NCBI GenBank assembly: GCA_009746045.1
Contig: RPFO01000670.1
Location: 1,468,954-1,532,953 of the forward strand
Reading direction: 5' to 3'
DNA: 64,000 bases
Origin: Mesostigma viride
Taxonomy: Eukaryota; Streptophyta; Mesostigmatophyceae; Mesostigmatales; Mesostigmataceae
The position numbers and the translations under genes were made by a program. The notes beneath the pieces were generated by a model. The model did not search any database. It saw only the letters and a list, made by a program, of their open reading frames with translations, and had not been told where the DNA came from. The stretch's first letter is position 1; every line of letters begins with the position of its first letter. Shown piece after piece: positions 24,401 to 36,287 of the stretch.

Positions 24401-26659
24401 TGCGAGTGTATAGTGCCATTGTAGAATAGGACCCACAACCACGTTGCCATTTCCACCAAACCCGCGCAATGCCGGGGCTACCACGGTGATGTCATGTACA
24501 GCAAGCATTGCACCCGCTGATTCGGCGACGGCATAGAACGAGCTGATCGGGCGACGACATTGAGCACGCTGATTTAGTGAGGGCGACTCGTGAGGGCATT
24601 CATCGAGCTAAGGCCGTACGGGCAAGCCGCGCACGCACCCCTGAGGAACGCCAGCATCTGTTGCCGCATCTCCAGTCGACACGCCTCCGCGGACGTGCAG
24701 TGCTGCGCGGCCACCGCCCGGGTGATGCGCTCTACCTCGTGAGTGTACGCGGCCGTCATGCTGCCACACGCACGGGGGAGGGGACAAGGGGGGGGGGGGG
24801 GGGTGAAGGCAGGGGGGGGGGGGGGGGGGGGGGGCAAGGGGGACGGGTGCATCGCGGGGCATGTCGCATGAGTAGACATATGACGAGATCATGCTAGCAT
24901 GCAGGCCCATGCTAGCAAACGCCACCATGCTAGCAGGAACCGCCAAGACATGGCGCATCTGGGGCACCACGCAAGGCGTGGAGACGGTGAGCAGGTTGAC
25001 AAACCCAAGGGCATGAACAGCGGACACGTGTACAGGTGGCATGCGGTACCCGTGTGCAGGTGATGAGGACGCGCGCGGTGCGTGTGCAGGGAGTGAGGCA
25101 CACCTGTCCCGCTTGTGGTTCGGTAGGGACCCGATGTTGCTGACGTACTACGACCCGCCTTGTCCATGCGTATCAATCACGCGTGTTCGTGCACCTATCC
25201 ATGCATGGCCACTGCGCACGTTTGTGCACATAGTCATGCGTGTCAAGTGCGCACAGTTGGGCTACAGCTTGGGATGCCTTTGGATCAGGAGACCCCTATA
25301 GTCGCGAAATCATGCAAGAGGGCCTGTGTTCGATTCCAGTTTCGCACCAAACTATCTCACTGTATAGGGGGCGGCACCCAGCCAATACAGCCAACTTAGG
25401 AGTAAAGACCATAGGGCTATCTAGTCCCCACTCCTGCGCACTTAGGTATAGTGGTGAGTCATCATCTATAGATTCGGCAATATCGGACATATTGGCACCC
25501 CTCTCCGGTAAAGAGGTTTTTCGCAGTTGGACTGTTTCGAAACGTTAAGTGAGATGCCTTCGGATCAGGAGACTCACACAGCCGCGAAATCATGCCAAAG
25601 GTCCTTTGTTCGATTCCTTGCTGGTAGCTTCTGGGCTTTCTTACTTTCTGTGTTCCGCGGAATCTCAGATTTGGGCCTCTAGCATTTTCACGTTTGTAGC
25701 TTTATGATCTGACGGCAATCTAGTACCCATGCCGAAACTACCTCCAATGTGAGCACACACTCTGCAGGCGTGCATGGAACAGATTCCTCGAATACGACAA
25801 TCAACAAAAATCCAATCGATGACACGAGCAAAGATAAGCACATAGAAGCACATCAGTGCCTATGTGCAAAGAGCATATGAGCACCTGTTGTCCTGTCAGC
25901 ACATACAAGCACATAAAATAATAAGTGCAGATACAAGGAGTGACCATGGTCATGCTACCACCAGCTGACGTGGCATCACCGTTGCACTTCGATCGGCGTC
26001 AGGTCCCTCTTGTACTTGATGCGCACGCCCATCAGCTTGTGCCGCTCCGCCTCCATTTTCTGCTCCATGTCGGCGCGCAGGCGCCGCTCCTCGCGCGCCA
26101 GTAGCCGCTCGGATAGCTCGTCCATCTCTACGGACAGCCCCGCGGGGTGATTACCGGGAGAATGGGAGGAATTGGCATGGCTTTTGTACAACCATCCCCC
26201 CCGGTGGATTACGGAACCGGCACTTCGAACCCAGAAGAAGGGTCCATTGCCGGTTGTGAAAAAGTCGGGAGCGAGCCAGCCAAGCCGCGACCGCAACCCG
26301 GGAAATTTCGACACTGTTATTGCATCATTCCATGGATCCAGCAGGTACAGGGGCAGGCATGTCACAAGGATATTGTCTGTGACGCATGTAATCTAGTACT
26401 GCAAGAGCGGAATTGGCCGTGGAAAGGCGTAAAAAGCGGTGCGCGTGCTTCGTTAAGCGAAAAATTCGTACTTACGTGCATATATGACCGAATAAATTAA
26501 CATGCCGATGGAAACCGCGTTCAGACACACTGACAAAAGGCTGCACGTCTTCCTGCGTTTTGTCTTGCTTTTTCTCCCAAGCCTTCCTTTCACAAGGGTC
26601 TCAGCGGGAAAATCACCGTCGATGATGTCGTGACGACGTCGAGATGCAACTGATGACAT
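13924..26659 (-). CDS. Sialyltransferase-like glycosyltransferase, family GT29 (11 exons)
   Basis: GT29 enzymes transfer sialic acid-type sugars from CMP donors in the Golgi. Exons (minus, in order): 26659-26476, 26127-25980, 24760-24639, 22914-22860, 21097-20983, 19931-19830, 19038-18985, 18339-18278, 14794-14533, 14187-14078, 14008-13924; every junction is GT..AG with matching phase, giving 432 residues. Exon 1 has a basic tail and one hydrophobic segment ([20 protein letters not shown]), a type II membrane anchor. Exons 2-3 form a charged coiled stem. Sialylmotif L is CALVGNSG..., [15 protein letters not shown], then [10 protein letters not shown]; motif S is [21 protein letters not shown]. 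Exon 9 carries a Ser/Gly-rich insert between the motifs. The C-terminal HEHKMSMYR may be motif VS, poorly conserved. Least certain: the 3' end of exon 4 (a longer frame to 22769 breaks phase) and exon 11. The real acceptor and donor sugar are unknown. Confidence 0.8.
14987..15145. repeat. (CCCT)n microsatellite in GT29 intron 8
   Basis: About 39 perfect CCCT units on the plus strand. It lies in the intron between the exons ending at 18278 and starting at 14794, next to the 50-bp array. Confidence 0.95.
15186..18290 (-). repeat. 50-bp minisatellite carrying a copied 5' splice site, about 62 copies
   Basis: Each unit contains, on the gene strand, GACGTGGCCACCAG followed by GTAGGCGCGCG. The last 19 bases of GT29 exon 8 and its donor are the same sequence, so the final unit of the array (18260-18290) overlaps the true exon end. 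Units vary at a few sites (GACC/CATC, GTCGG/GCCGG) and some are 49 bases. A block of about 799 bases is itself duplicated: the unit pattern beginning at 15837 recurs at 16636. Confidence 0.93.
21339..21418. repeat. (AG)n microsatellite, about 40 copies
   Basis: Perfect AG dinucleotides in the GT29 intron upstream of the motif-L exon; (CT)n on the gene strand, so it could act as an extended pyrimidine tract. Confidence 0.95.
21573..21788. repeat. 39-bp minisatellite, about 5.5 copies
   Basis: Units contain 'ccagtcaccat' and 'ggcaacatccaccatc' with a variant in which ACATC becomes AAATC. Intronic within the GT29 gene. Confidence 0.9.
22269..22442. repeat. (GGTT)n microsatellite, about 43 copies
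   Basis: Perfect GGTT tetranucleotides followed by a 12-base G run at 22457-22469. It lies in GT29 intron 4. The open frames through it are artefacts. Confidence 0.95.
22614..22710. repeat. 20-bp tandem repeat, about 5 copies
   Basis: Unit 'tggcccatgtgctttgta' plus two bases, in GT29 intron 4 immediately beside the (GGTT)n array. Confidence 0.85.
23050..24638. other. GT29 intron 3, no internal gene recognised
   Basis: Open frames on both strands here are short and lack coding character. There are poly-G runs near 23522 and 23622. I see no transposon signature. Confidence 0.4.
24789..24834. repeat. Two poly-G tracts just upstream of GT29 exon 3
   Basis: Runs of about 14 and 20 G on the plus strand, which read as poly-C on the gene strand within 75 bases of the exon 3 acceptor, so they probably form part of its pyrimidine tract. 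Confidence 0.75.
25255..25345 (+). mobile_element. tRNA-derived SINE head, copy 2 (partial)
   Basis: 'ggatcaggagac' and 'tcgcgaaatcatgc' followed by 'tgttcgattcc' match the head of the SINEs at 5607 and 25430. It lies directly upstream of the longer copy, so two SINEs are nearly in tandem inside GT29 intron 2. Confidence 0.6.
25430..25723 (+). mobile_element. tRNA-derived SINE, copy 3
   Basis: Matches 5607-5925 over nearly its whole length with small indels. It has the same B-box-like 'tgttcgattcc' near 25607-25617. It is inserted in GT29 intron 2 in antisense orientation to the gene. Confidence 0.75.
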
Positions 26660-28144
26660 TCCTTTTCCAGTCCGCTTGAATGCTCCAGCTATACTTAAAA
26701 CTTTATGGAATCATGTGCGTGGCCAATGAGCGTGTCAATGCGTCCGGGGAAACCTGACAGTGACATGATGACTCGGACAGGGACACGTTCTTCAAAGAGC
26801 TGGACTAAAATTTCAACATTGCATCAGAAAAAAAAGGTGTTTGGGCCGGCCAATTCAATTCCGCACAAACATCAAGGCGATCGAAATTACCAAACAACGT
26901 CGGCAATCAACTTGGCACTTCAAATAAAACTGCCAGATAAACCCTTTCCCCTGTATTGTCCAGCCGGATCCTGGCCGTGTACCATGATTAGCAGAGCCGG
27001 ATCATGCATTGCTGAACTGTTATCGTGGGAGAAAGCATATATCACATTCGAGGTTCAATTCGTTTCTAACTTACCAGTTTCATGACTGCTTAATTATCAT
27101 TACGTCAGCGTATAGTAATTTTGGTGTCTGGCAATTTAGCATGGCAGTACATGGGCACCTTATATGCACGACGCACGTGATGTGACGAAATATTACTGTA
27201 CGGTAGGCATTTCATGGGCATTTCGCCGATTCGCCTGCAGCCTGCAGGTGCGTATAACTAGCCTATTGAACAAAAGGGTAATAGGTCTATTCACTGGGAA
27301 GTATCAATAGAAATAGAGGGGTCCTCAACTCCTTGTCTGGAAATTTACTGCGAAGTGCGAGCCCCCGGCCCAGCTGGGCTGTCCAGGGTATGTAGGACCC
27401 AATTAGGCGGTTATACTACGGACGGCAACCCCATATAGTATACATGTGGCATCCAGTCGGTTGAGTTTCTGACGTGCGTCTCTGACGTGGCATCCTGCTT
27501 CTAGCCAATCAAAACTACCTGTCCGAAACTGACTGACCAGTTCAACACTTTTCTCGTTTGCACAGTAATGGAACTTGTTTACGAAGTACTATACGGGTAC
27601 TAACATGCAGTGTAGCGGCAGCGGGCCGTACGCGATCCATGGTATGGTCGAGTTCGTGCTGGATGTCCTTCTGTGCTGTACTGCTGGCCTACTTGTCACG
27701 ATATTAGGAAATGGGTTGGGCAACCTTATTAGCCTCGCACCAAGACGTGTGGCCCGACATGAGTTAGTGGTTGGGTAATCTGGTCGGCACACGCAATTGT
27801 CGAATTTTTAACATTGCTATGGCGATGTTTGCCATTATTAAACGCGACCACGGCCGTTGACTTCCCGGCCATCGTGGACGATGTTGCAGTTGGCTTCCAC
27901 ACGGCCAGCCTGGTCGGTGGGCGAAGCGCATGCGAACCACCCTTGTTGCCGCAGGATAAGTGCTTCCGCTCCAATACCTCGCACGCAGATTACCCAAAGA
28001 TCACATTCACATTTAGGATCTAAGTGCCACATCATTAGTCACGCTCTACAGCGATGGCGAGGTTCCAAGCTATGCGAGCAAGCTTTCTCGCATGCATGTC
28101 AACCAGGCCGGCAGGTGCCCTATCATTCTCACACTGTTTGCGGC
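26660..28144. other. Divergent spacer between the GT29 and DUF3422 starts
   Basis: The two genes start head to head, so this span should hold both promoters. I see no TATA box or other named element that I would defend. A frame at 27608-27775 with hydrophobic character (VEFVLDVLLCCTAGLLV) and another at 27814-28020 could be 5' exons of the plus-strand gene, but no consistent junction was found. Confidence 0.4.
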
Positions 28145-31100
28145 ATGGAAACAAAGTCTGCGGCGTATGACTATGGTGGATGGATCCATCCGTCAGAAAT
28201 ATCGGAATTGGCGGAAAAAGACCTGACATATGGCGAGGTCGGCTTCCTCACCAAGAGCCCGAACCAGGTCTTGGAAATGGGAACCGAGGGTGGGCTGAAG
28301 ATGCGGCAATACTTGGAGAAAGAAACGCTGGCTCGCCCGTTTCTCGTCACGGTCGCGCCCAGTATAGGGCTGCATATCGCCTTCCTGCGCGAGAAAAAGT
28401 ACGACGCCACTCTGCGTTCTGTAACTGTCCTGTTGGTTTCACTACGTTGTCAATTCTGCAATGACGTGCCGATCCGCAGGACGCAATCAGTTCTCAGACC
28501 ATGACGCCAATGAGTGCGACACTGTGCGTGCACGCGTCGTGCGGCCACAGGGTTTCTGCGTCAGGGACTAGCCTTGTTCACCCTGTGCATCTGGTGCGTT
28601 GCTGGCATAACTATCCCTTGTGCTTGCCCCAGACTGGACAACGCACGGCCTGAGCAGGAGCACCTGCAACGGCTGATCGATATTTATGGCATCAAGCACC
28701 ACCCTGGCGAGGTACCCGCGGAGGAGCGCAGGGACTTTTGCGCACGCCTGGGCCCCTGCACCATGAGGTATCCACCTGTCCCGATGTGATTCGTTGCCAC
28801 CTTATCACAGGGTATTCGGCCGGCACGTGCGATCATGTACCAAGTAGCGTGCCGCCTGCCCATTGTCAAACTAGTAAACGTGGGCTGGTCCTTGGGAACA
28901 TCTTGTGGGAATCAGGCCTGAGCAGTCGGCTGGCGTTATCTTGCCAGCCACTAGTATGAAGGTTTGGGCAAATGCCAAGCAAAGGGACAGAGGGCGGGCG
29001 GGGAGGGAGGGAGGGAGGGAGGGAGGGAGGGAGGGAGGGAGGGAGGGAGGGAGGGAGGGAGGGAGGGAGGGAGGGAGGGAGGGAGGGAGGGAGGGAGGGA
29101 GGGAGGGAGGGAGGGAGGGAGGGAGGGAGGGAGGGCCGGCGGGCGGTCGGGCGGGCAGGCGGTTGGGTGGGTAGGATTGCTAGCCACCAAAACCCACTCA
29201 CCACCCACCCACCCACCCACCCACCCACCCACCCACCCACCCACCCACCCACCCACCCACCCACCCACCCACCCACCCACCCACCCACCCACCCACCCAC
29301 CCACCCACCCACCCACCCACCCACCCACCCACCCACCCACCCACCCACCCACCCAGCAAGACGTTTCAGCAGGGACTACCCAACTCCCTAGCAAAAGCAG
29401 CTGGGGGATTAAGAAGGCATGTCGACTGCAAAAGGAACCATATCTGGAAATAAGGCGATGTTGCTGTCATTGCAGTGTTTGGCCACCTCTCATCGGCCAC
29501 TGTGCCCACGAAGTCCATAATGGCTGCAGATTGTCAGGACCTATGCTGGCTAGCTTTGCTTCAGTCCATCAGGTGTCTTGGCTTTGGTTCGGCTGGTACC
29601 GATTTTTGAGCATGCGCGCATGGGTCATGCCAGGCAATGTTTGCCTGCCATCTTTGCCCCTGTGTCTTCGATGCTTACATTCGTCACCTTGTTGATAAGT
29701 CACCTCGTTGCCTTGAAAATGTTGCGAAAGAGTGGTGCGCAAGGGTGGCTTGCCACGGTGGGTGCGCAGCGTTGGGGGCGCCTGATTGTGAGATGCCTAA
29801 CATCTCCATAGTAGGGGTAGTTGGGTAATGAGGACATACCCCGTCAGTATACCATGGACCATCAAGGACGTCGCTGGCGCACGTAGTGCACAGCCCTCAT
29901 GCATCGGGCTGACGGTACTTGCCTGGCTGTGCTGGCCCGGCCGACTTTGGTCAAACCGGTGTGTCCATGCATGACATCTCCCACCTTCTGCCCAAGCCAG
30001 CACACCTCCATTCCCCCACCCTGGCCTCCCCGTGGTCGTTCCCGTGGCCTGCTCAACTATCGCCCTTTTTATTCTCCCTTCGCCTTGTGCTGGCGGCTGC
30101 GCCCTGGCAGGTACCAGCAGTACAGCGAGTTCAGCACGTACACCTTCTACAACTTCAAGATCAGCCCCGCAGAATACTCGTCGCCCTTCACACAGTCCAT
30201 CTTCAGCCTGCTGCCGGAAGACTGGATCGCGGTACGGCACAAGGGGCCAGGAGTGCAGGCCCATCCGTGGGGGAGAGGGGGGGGAGGGCAGGCACTGCGG
30301 GGTCCTTGGCAGTCCTTGCCATTCATTTTCCACATCCAACCCCCTTTTAAAGGGTTATTGTGTTGCGAAGCCGTCGTGACAGTGGGGGGGTGGAGATTCG
30401 CTTAATTGTTTGTAGCAGCTTTTGACGTTCTTATGTGCGCAAGGCAATATTTGTTGGGGAGCTTGTTACCCTGGCGCGCATTCACCAATCCATCCCTCAC
30501 GGCGTTCCCGGGTCCGTCCACCAAGGGAAGGTCTTCCAGGCTAGCACGTCTCACTCGCTGTGTGGACCTCCCTTGGCGACCCCCTGGCCAGTCCATCCTT
30601 GGCCAGGCCTTCCATGATCGTGCTTCCTTCCATGATGCCATGCCACACGTGGTGCTTTTGTTCCCCTCCCTGCTGGGCCACCAGTCCATCCCTGGCCAGG
30701 TCTTCCTCTCGCTCCAGTTTGCTGTCACGCCAGCAAAGGTCCCCATCGAGGACTGGCTGCAGGGCACCGTCACCAAACCCGTCCGCGACAACATCCGCCG
30801 GCTATTCTTCGGCCGCACCGCGGGCCAGCTGGACGAAGGGCTGTCCTGGTCGTGGGGCAGTGAGGGCAGCGTGCGCGCGCAGATGCTGCAGCTGAACGGG
30901 GGGCAGGTGACGGAGGACGGGTTGGGGTCGGCCGACAAGGCGTTTTGCTCGCTGCGCTTCTTCTCCGACTATCGCATCAAGAAGAACGGTGGGTGGGCGA
31001 TGAACTATAGCAGGAAAAGAACGGCGGGTGCCGTTGCGCGCATAAACTAACATAAACAAAAGCGGTGGGTGGAGGCGCACACACACAACGTCGAATGGGG

Positions 31101-33493
31101 GCCGGGGCCTGACATGCATGAAGTAAATCGGGGTTGTGGGGCCGCACGCATAAAATGCAACTGCGGGTGTGGAGGCCTTTTCCATTCACGCGCCCCATGA
31201 GATCTGTGGGCGAATGGCTCCCTCTTCCACATCCGTCACGGTGGTGTGTGCCTGTCTTCGCAGTGGTGTGCAAATCAACCATGCATGCATCTAAAATGCG
31301 CTCACTGTCATTGACAACAATCGTTATCCAGAAAGCCTCACAAAAGGTACCCCACACTAACCCACAAAGGTACCCAGTAGGGTACCTCACATTGAATAAG
31401 GATTGCATCATCGGTGGCGTTCTTAATGTCGCAAACGGTTTCAGTTCACATGCTCGCGATTTCTCTCCCGGTCTTTCTTGTTCCTTTGAACAAGACGCAT
31501 TATCACTTATTCGCTCGAAGGTGCTTTTTTAAGGAGCCTGTTGTACTGCCTTCCTTTTAGGCCAACACCCTGCACAAATCTGCCTGGCTATGGCCTCGAC
31601 CCGCCGGCATCAACTGCCCAGCACCCGTCAGAGCCGCGTTATCCGTGACGCCGTTTGCGGCCACTTTTTTCCTGTCTTGCGGCCCTGGTCCCTTGCTCAC
31701 AACTAAAATTATTCATTACTGTCATTATTGTCATTATTGTCATTGTTATTAATAATAATATTGTTAGATTATTCATATTACTATCCCCCCCGCTTGCCTG
31801 CCTGCTTCCCCCCGTCACCACCTCACGTGCACAGGCTGCACCTGGCTGCTGGTCCAGTACTGTGAGGAGGAGGAGTTCTCGCCCCGCGCCTCTCGCTCCA
31901 TCCAGCGGTTCTTGGACATGGAGCAGTACCGGCTGCTGGTGCTGCTGGCGCTGCGCGTGGCCCAGATGGCCAACCGGCAGCTCTACTGCTTCATGGAGCG
32001 GCTGACCTCGCTGGTCGCGCGGGTGCAGACGGAGAGGAACGAGACCAAGTTGCTCAACGACCTCATAACGATGGCGCGAGGTATGCATAGATAGATAAAC
32101 AATACACTGCCAGGTGGCAGAAATCTGACATAGGTTTTGCTTGCAGCTTCAGAAACCTCATCACGATGGCGCGAAGTGCTTATAGGTGTGGATTGGATAT
32201 ACGCTTGCCTAGTGCGAAGTATGTGTACGTAGTATGTCCGCACTTGCGGCCCCATCATGAGTCCGAGGTTCACTACCAGGTGCATCCACTCGTGACCTCA
32301 TCATGATAGCATGAGGCATGGTGCTTGGTAGCCCACCACTACAGGGCCAGGTAGGTCGGCGACGTGTTCACCGTGACCATGGGCATGCTTTCGTTGAGTG
32401 AGGGGGCCCTTTCTGCACGAGGTGTGTGAGCGTTTCTTACGATGCTCAGGTGTTCCAGATGGGGGTGTGATGTTCGCCATAATGTTGCACTACAGCTCAG
32501 TTTCGCACCCACCTGCGACCTCCATACCCCCTTTCATTAATGTGTATCCATACCCCTCCTAGTTAACGGGTGTCAATCAGGGGTGCCTCTTCATCACGGC
32601 CCCGTTTGTGTGGTATCTATCCAGGGTGAAGGTTAAACAGTTGTACCTCGCAAATCTTCCTAGTTGCGCGTGAAGGCTGCTTTGCACCCCCTTACCGTGA
32701 GGGGAGCGCTTCGCCATGTGTGTGGGCCAGCCCAGGACCCTCGAGTGCTCCTGACCCTCTGACTCGTTATTCCCCTTGTTGCGGCAAGGCCCGCCCCTTG
32801 CGGCATGGTGAGACGAGGGCATCCTTGAAACATGGGACGCCCAGGAATAGAAATCGCCTGCGCAACCGCTGCCTATGCATGCAGCATGGCCCGGTTTGCT
32901 GTCCTCGGTGATATCCGCCCTTGGTGACATGAACCCTAAACCCTAAAGCCCTTGTTATACTACGCAACAAGCCATCGGTTAGTATCCGCCCCTTGTTAAA
33001 CCACATCTGATGGGATCCCTTGGCCGCACCCCACGCACAGCAGCACTCTTCATACACTGTGTTCATTTTTTTGCTCGTGATGGCGTTGACGTTTTTTCGC
33101 CTCTTTCCCCCCTTCTCTTCCCTTGTTTCCCTTGCAGACTGCGAGGAGATGACGTCTCCCCTGTTCCAGCGCTTCCTCGCCTGTGAGGCGTACGGGTCCA
33201 TTGTCCACCAGCGACTCGACCGGCTACGCATGCGTAGCATTGACGGCCTGAGCAGCCTGCCGGCATTCGTCACCAAACGGCTCGACCCGGCGCTCCACAC
33301 GTGCAACTCGGTGGACCGGCGGCTGCACCAGCTGATCATCACCGTCTACCGGACAACAGACCTGCTGCGCACGCGTGTGGACGTGAAGCTGCAGAACCAG
33401 AACCGATTCCTCGTCATCATCGGCACCGTGCTCTCGCTCTCCACCGTCTTCATCACCATCCTGCAGGTCATCATCATGGCAAAAGGCATGTAA
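28145..33493 (+). CDS. DUF3422 family membrane-anchored protein (6 exons)
   Basis: Exons 28145-28431, 28633-28767, 30111-30231, 30700-30988, 31835-32080 and 33138-33493 join in phase to a 477-residue protein; all junctions are GT..AG. Family landmarks: an ARPFLVTVAPS..LHIAFL block near the N-terminus, ARLGPCTMR then SEFSTYTFY across the exon 2/3 joint, SPRASRSIQRFLDMEQYRLL and a leucine/alanine-rich helix in exon 5, and RLDPALHTC..VDRRLHQL then LLRTRVDVKLQNQNR in exon 6. A C-terminal hydrophobic helix (VIIGTVLSLSTVFITILQVI) anchors it. This order and length fit the DUF3422 'predicted membrane-anchored protein' of proteobacteria (usually about 420-450 residues). The function is unknown. The start is tentative, because the frame is open upstream, and exon 1 ends at a weak GTTGGT donor chosen because it fits phase. 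Confidence 0.78.
28999..29356. repeat. Paired microsatellites (GGGA)n and (CCCA)n in DUF3422 intron 2
   Basis: About 34 GGGA units (28999-29134), a 65-base spacer, then about 39 CCCA units (29202-29356). In the transcript the GGG and CCC triplets of the two arms could pair, with an A opposite A every fourth base. Confidence 0.95.
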
Positions 33494-35085
33494 AAAACGG
33501 CATCGCGGGACCTTGGGTTGACCACCCGCCGGTGGGGTGCACGTTGGGATGATGGGATTCGTCCTCAGGTGGGAGGCCGTTTTCCCAGATGGAAGCATTT
33601 TATGAAGCTCGCAAATCTTGCTTCCAGCCCTTGTAAACCTTGTAAACTTTGATTTTTTTCCCCCTCCTTTTTATACGGATGGCATTGCGAGGAGAATGCC
33701 TTTGAAGCTGGTAAGTTATGGCCGTATTTGGATACGGCAATCTGTACTGTATGTATAATGCTGCTAAAGCAGCAATTTTGATCGGGAAGCAAGATTTTGA
33801 TTGGAAAGCAAGAAGCCTTTCCATTGTTATCCTCGATAGGCACGTTGTTGTGGGTGCATTTAAATAATATGGTTGCATGTTACGAGATAGGTCTGCTCTG
33901 TATGTGATGAATGCTAATGTATACCCATTGCATTCCATGCCGAGTGATGCACAGGGCTGACTCTGTTGTCCTTCCTTGATATGAGCTCTGTACTGACAGG
34001 TGATCTCCAAGCTGGCTTAAATGTCACCTTTCTGACACATGCTTACCATTGTTCTGCCCGTTTTTCTTTTGTCTTTGTTGTTTATGCGTGGCGATGTTCT
34101 GCGCACGTCTGGTGTTGTGCGTGCACACGTTGTGGTATGGCTATTCAGATATGGCGTATACAGATATGTAACAGGTGTTGAGGGTGATTGCTCGACCACG
34201 TGGCCGGGATGACTGGCCGCAGTGCTAAGAGCTTCTCACACACTCAGAAAAAGTCTTAACAGCTTCAGCCAAGCGTCTAGGCAATGCGGCCCGTTGCTCC
34301 AAGCAATTACCACAATTTTAAGGTTGCCGTGATCTAGAAACAGTAAACCAAAAAACTTATTGATACCCAAAAACTTAGCAGTGTCAATTTTGCATCAGTT
34401 TTGTAAGGGCTGGCTCTACTGGGCTCAATCCGCATTTTTCGGACGTTGATTTCCCCCCCAAGCGACCGATAACGTACAAAGGCTAGTTACTATATCATGC
34501 AAATGAGCTAGATGCTAAATAAACCTAGTGAAGAGAGCTTTAACAACTTATTCCAGACACTTGGCCCGTGCCAATGCCTTTGTGCACAGGACTTATAGAT
34601 TTTAAGTTAATTGCCTGCATGTTAGAGCTAGCGCGGAACCGCTTGGCGCAATTGCGTTGCTGCATGCATGCCGCGCTAACAAGGGTGGCTAGGCGGTAAG
34701 AAGGATGAAGAACTTCAAATTTTTTTTAATGAAAACATTACTTTTCAATTATAACATTACTCCGGGTTCGTGCATGGGAGATTATGTCGAAGAGACAACC
34801 AGCGCAGGCCAGAAATCGTGGGAGATTATGTACACATATTCCCTTGCTTGATGGATAGGGGTAAGCGAAGCCGCGAAACCTAACTAAGCTGTATCTCTAA
34901 ACTAATCTATGAAGCGAGACAACTATGCCTGGACGCATGGCGATCCAACGCCGTGGAAGGACTAGGGAAGTTGTCTGAGAGGAAAGACGCGAAGGCCACG
35001 GGAGCCGCGTGGCTCTCTCTAGGTAGACCTGCATGGAGGTAGACAGAGGGTAACAAAAAAGGTTGATAGGGAAAACACACCCACA
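33494..35085. other. Spacer after DUF3422, nothing recognised
   Basis: Moderately AT-rich, with short frames only. It should include the DUF3422 3' UTR; no polyadenylation signal was assigned. Confidence 0.4.
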
Positions 35086-35088
35086 CAT

Positions 35089-35124
<36 letters not shown>

Positions 35125-35197
35125 ACACACACCACCACCACCACGTACCACCACCACCACCACCACCACCACCACCACCACCACCACCACCACCACC
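35089..35197. repeat. (CA)n followed by (CAC)n
   Basis: About 20 CA units with one AT interruption, then about 22 CAC/CCA trinucleotides broken once by GTA. Confidence 0.9.
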
Positions 35198-35354
35198 ACT
35201 ACCAACACAAACAACCAAAACTAAGAATTGGAAACGAGGGAACGCATACACACATGCACGAAGGGGCTAAAAGAATAAGTAAGGAGTATACATTATACCT
35301 GATCCGAAAGGCTTGCATCACTCCCCGGACAGGAGAACTTTTGCGGATGACTGT

Positions 35355-35460
35355 AGGTGTAAGTTGGCGATGCCATGGTAACCGGAGACGTCCGTCTTAT
35401 AGTCAGCAAAATTGGTGCGAGAGGTCCCCAGTTCGATTCCGGTCGGATTCATTTGCAGAT
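35355..35460 (+). mobile_element. tRNA-derived SINE head, divergent copy
   Basis: 'gttggcgatgccatggtaaccgg' region and 'gttcgattccgg' (35431-35442) have A-box and B-box form with about 70 bases between them. It is less similar to the other SINE copies, so it may be a different subfamily or a degraded tRNA pseudogene. Confidence 0.45.
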
Positions 35461-36287
35461 CGCGTTTTCCGCGTTTTCCGCGGCCCGGCACTGAACGCAA
35501 AGGTTTTCACCTTTGCGGAGTGCCTGATCAGATTATACCTGGCGTGCCCCTGGCCGCGCGCGGCAGGGCCGCCACCCGTGGACTTTTCGTGATAGACTTG
35601 GCATGGACATGTGCTACACTAGATGTGACGGGCTCACCCCCGGGCAGCCTCCTGGTTTAATTGTCTGTAATATGGAGGCAGATGGTGCGCAAGGATAGAT
35701 GGCAAGTAGTGATGAAGGAGACCACCCCCAAGCCTGTGGGGGCTCCGCGTGTGACCAAGTATGGCATTCACAGCGATTCGGGCCGCGGTGCCCACACCCC
35801 TGTAACTAGGACCTAGATAGCTTATAGCATCCATTCCATCCCATGTTCCCCTCCCACTGAGGACTTATGCTCACGTGACGCAGTCACGTGTCTATTAATT
35901 ATTTAATTTAATTAATTAATTAATACATTATAAAGGGAAAAAGAAAGAAAGGAAAAAGAAAAGAAAATGTAAATGGTGATAATACGAACAATAATAAATA
36001 AAGACAAAGGAAAGAGTAATAATAATAATAACAAAAATGGACTCACCACGCAGCAATATGGTGCTCACCACTAGACACTCCCGGCCAGTTAGGCTCGAAA
36101 CACACGCGCCCTGATCAAGCAAGCTGTTTCCGGCCCCACCGTCTAGGTCATATCTAGTCGCTCTACACGTAAGCCAGCCATAATTTCAATGCACAAGGCT
36201 ACATGTGCATTTCCATCACCATTCATATTCATCATCCTGAACGACTCGAACACGCGGACACGATAACGGCAGGCTCGAGCTACCATT

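Noticed and set aside
25540..25640. A tRNA gene, because of the GTTCGATTCC box
   Set aside because: No acceptor stem or anticodon arm can be paired, and the same sequence with a longer shared body recurs elsewhere, so it is a SINE.
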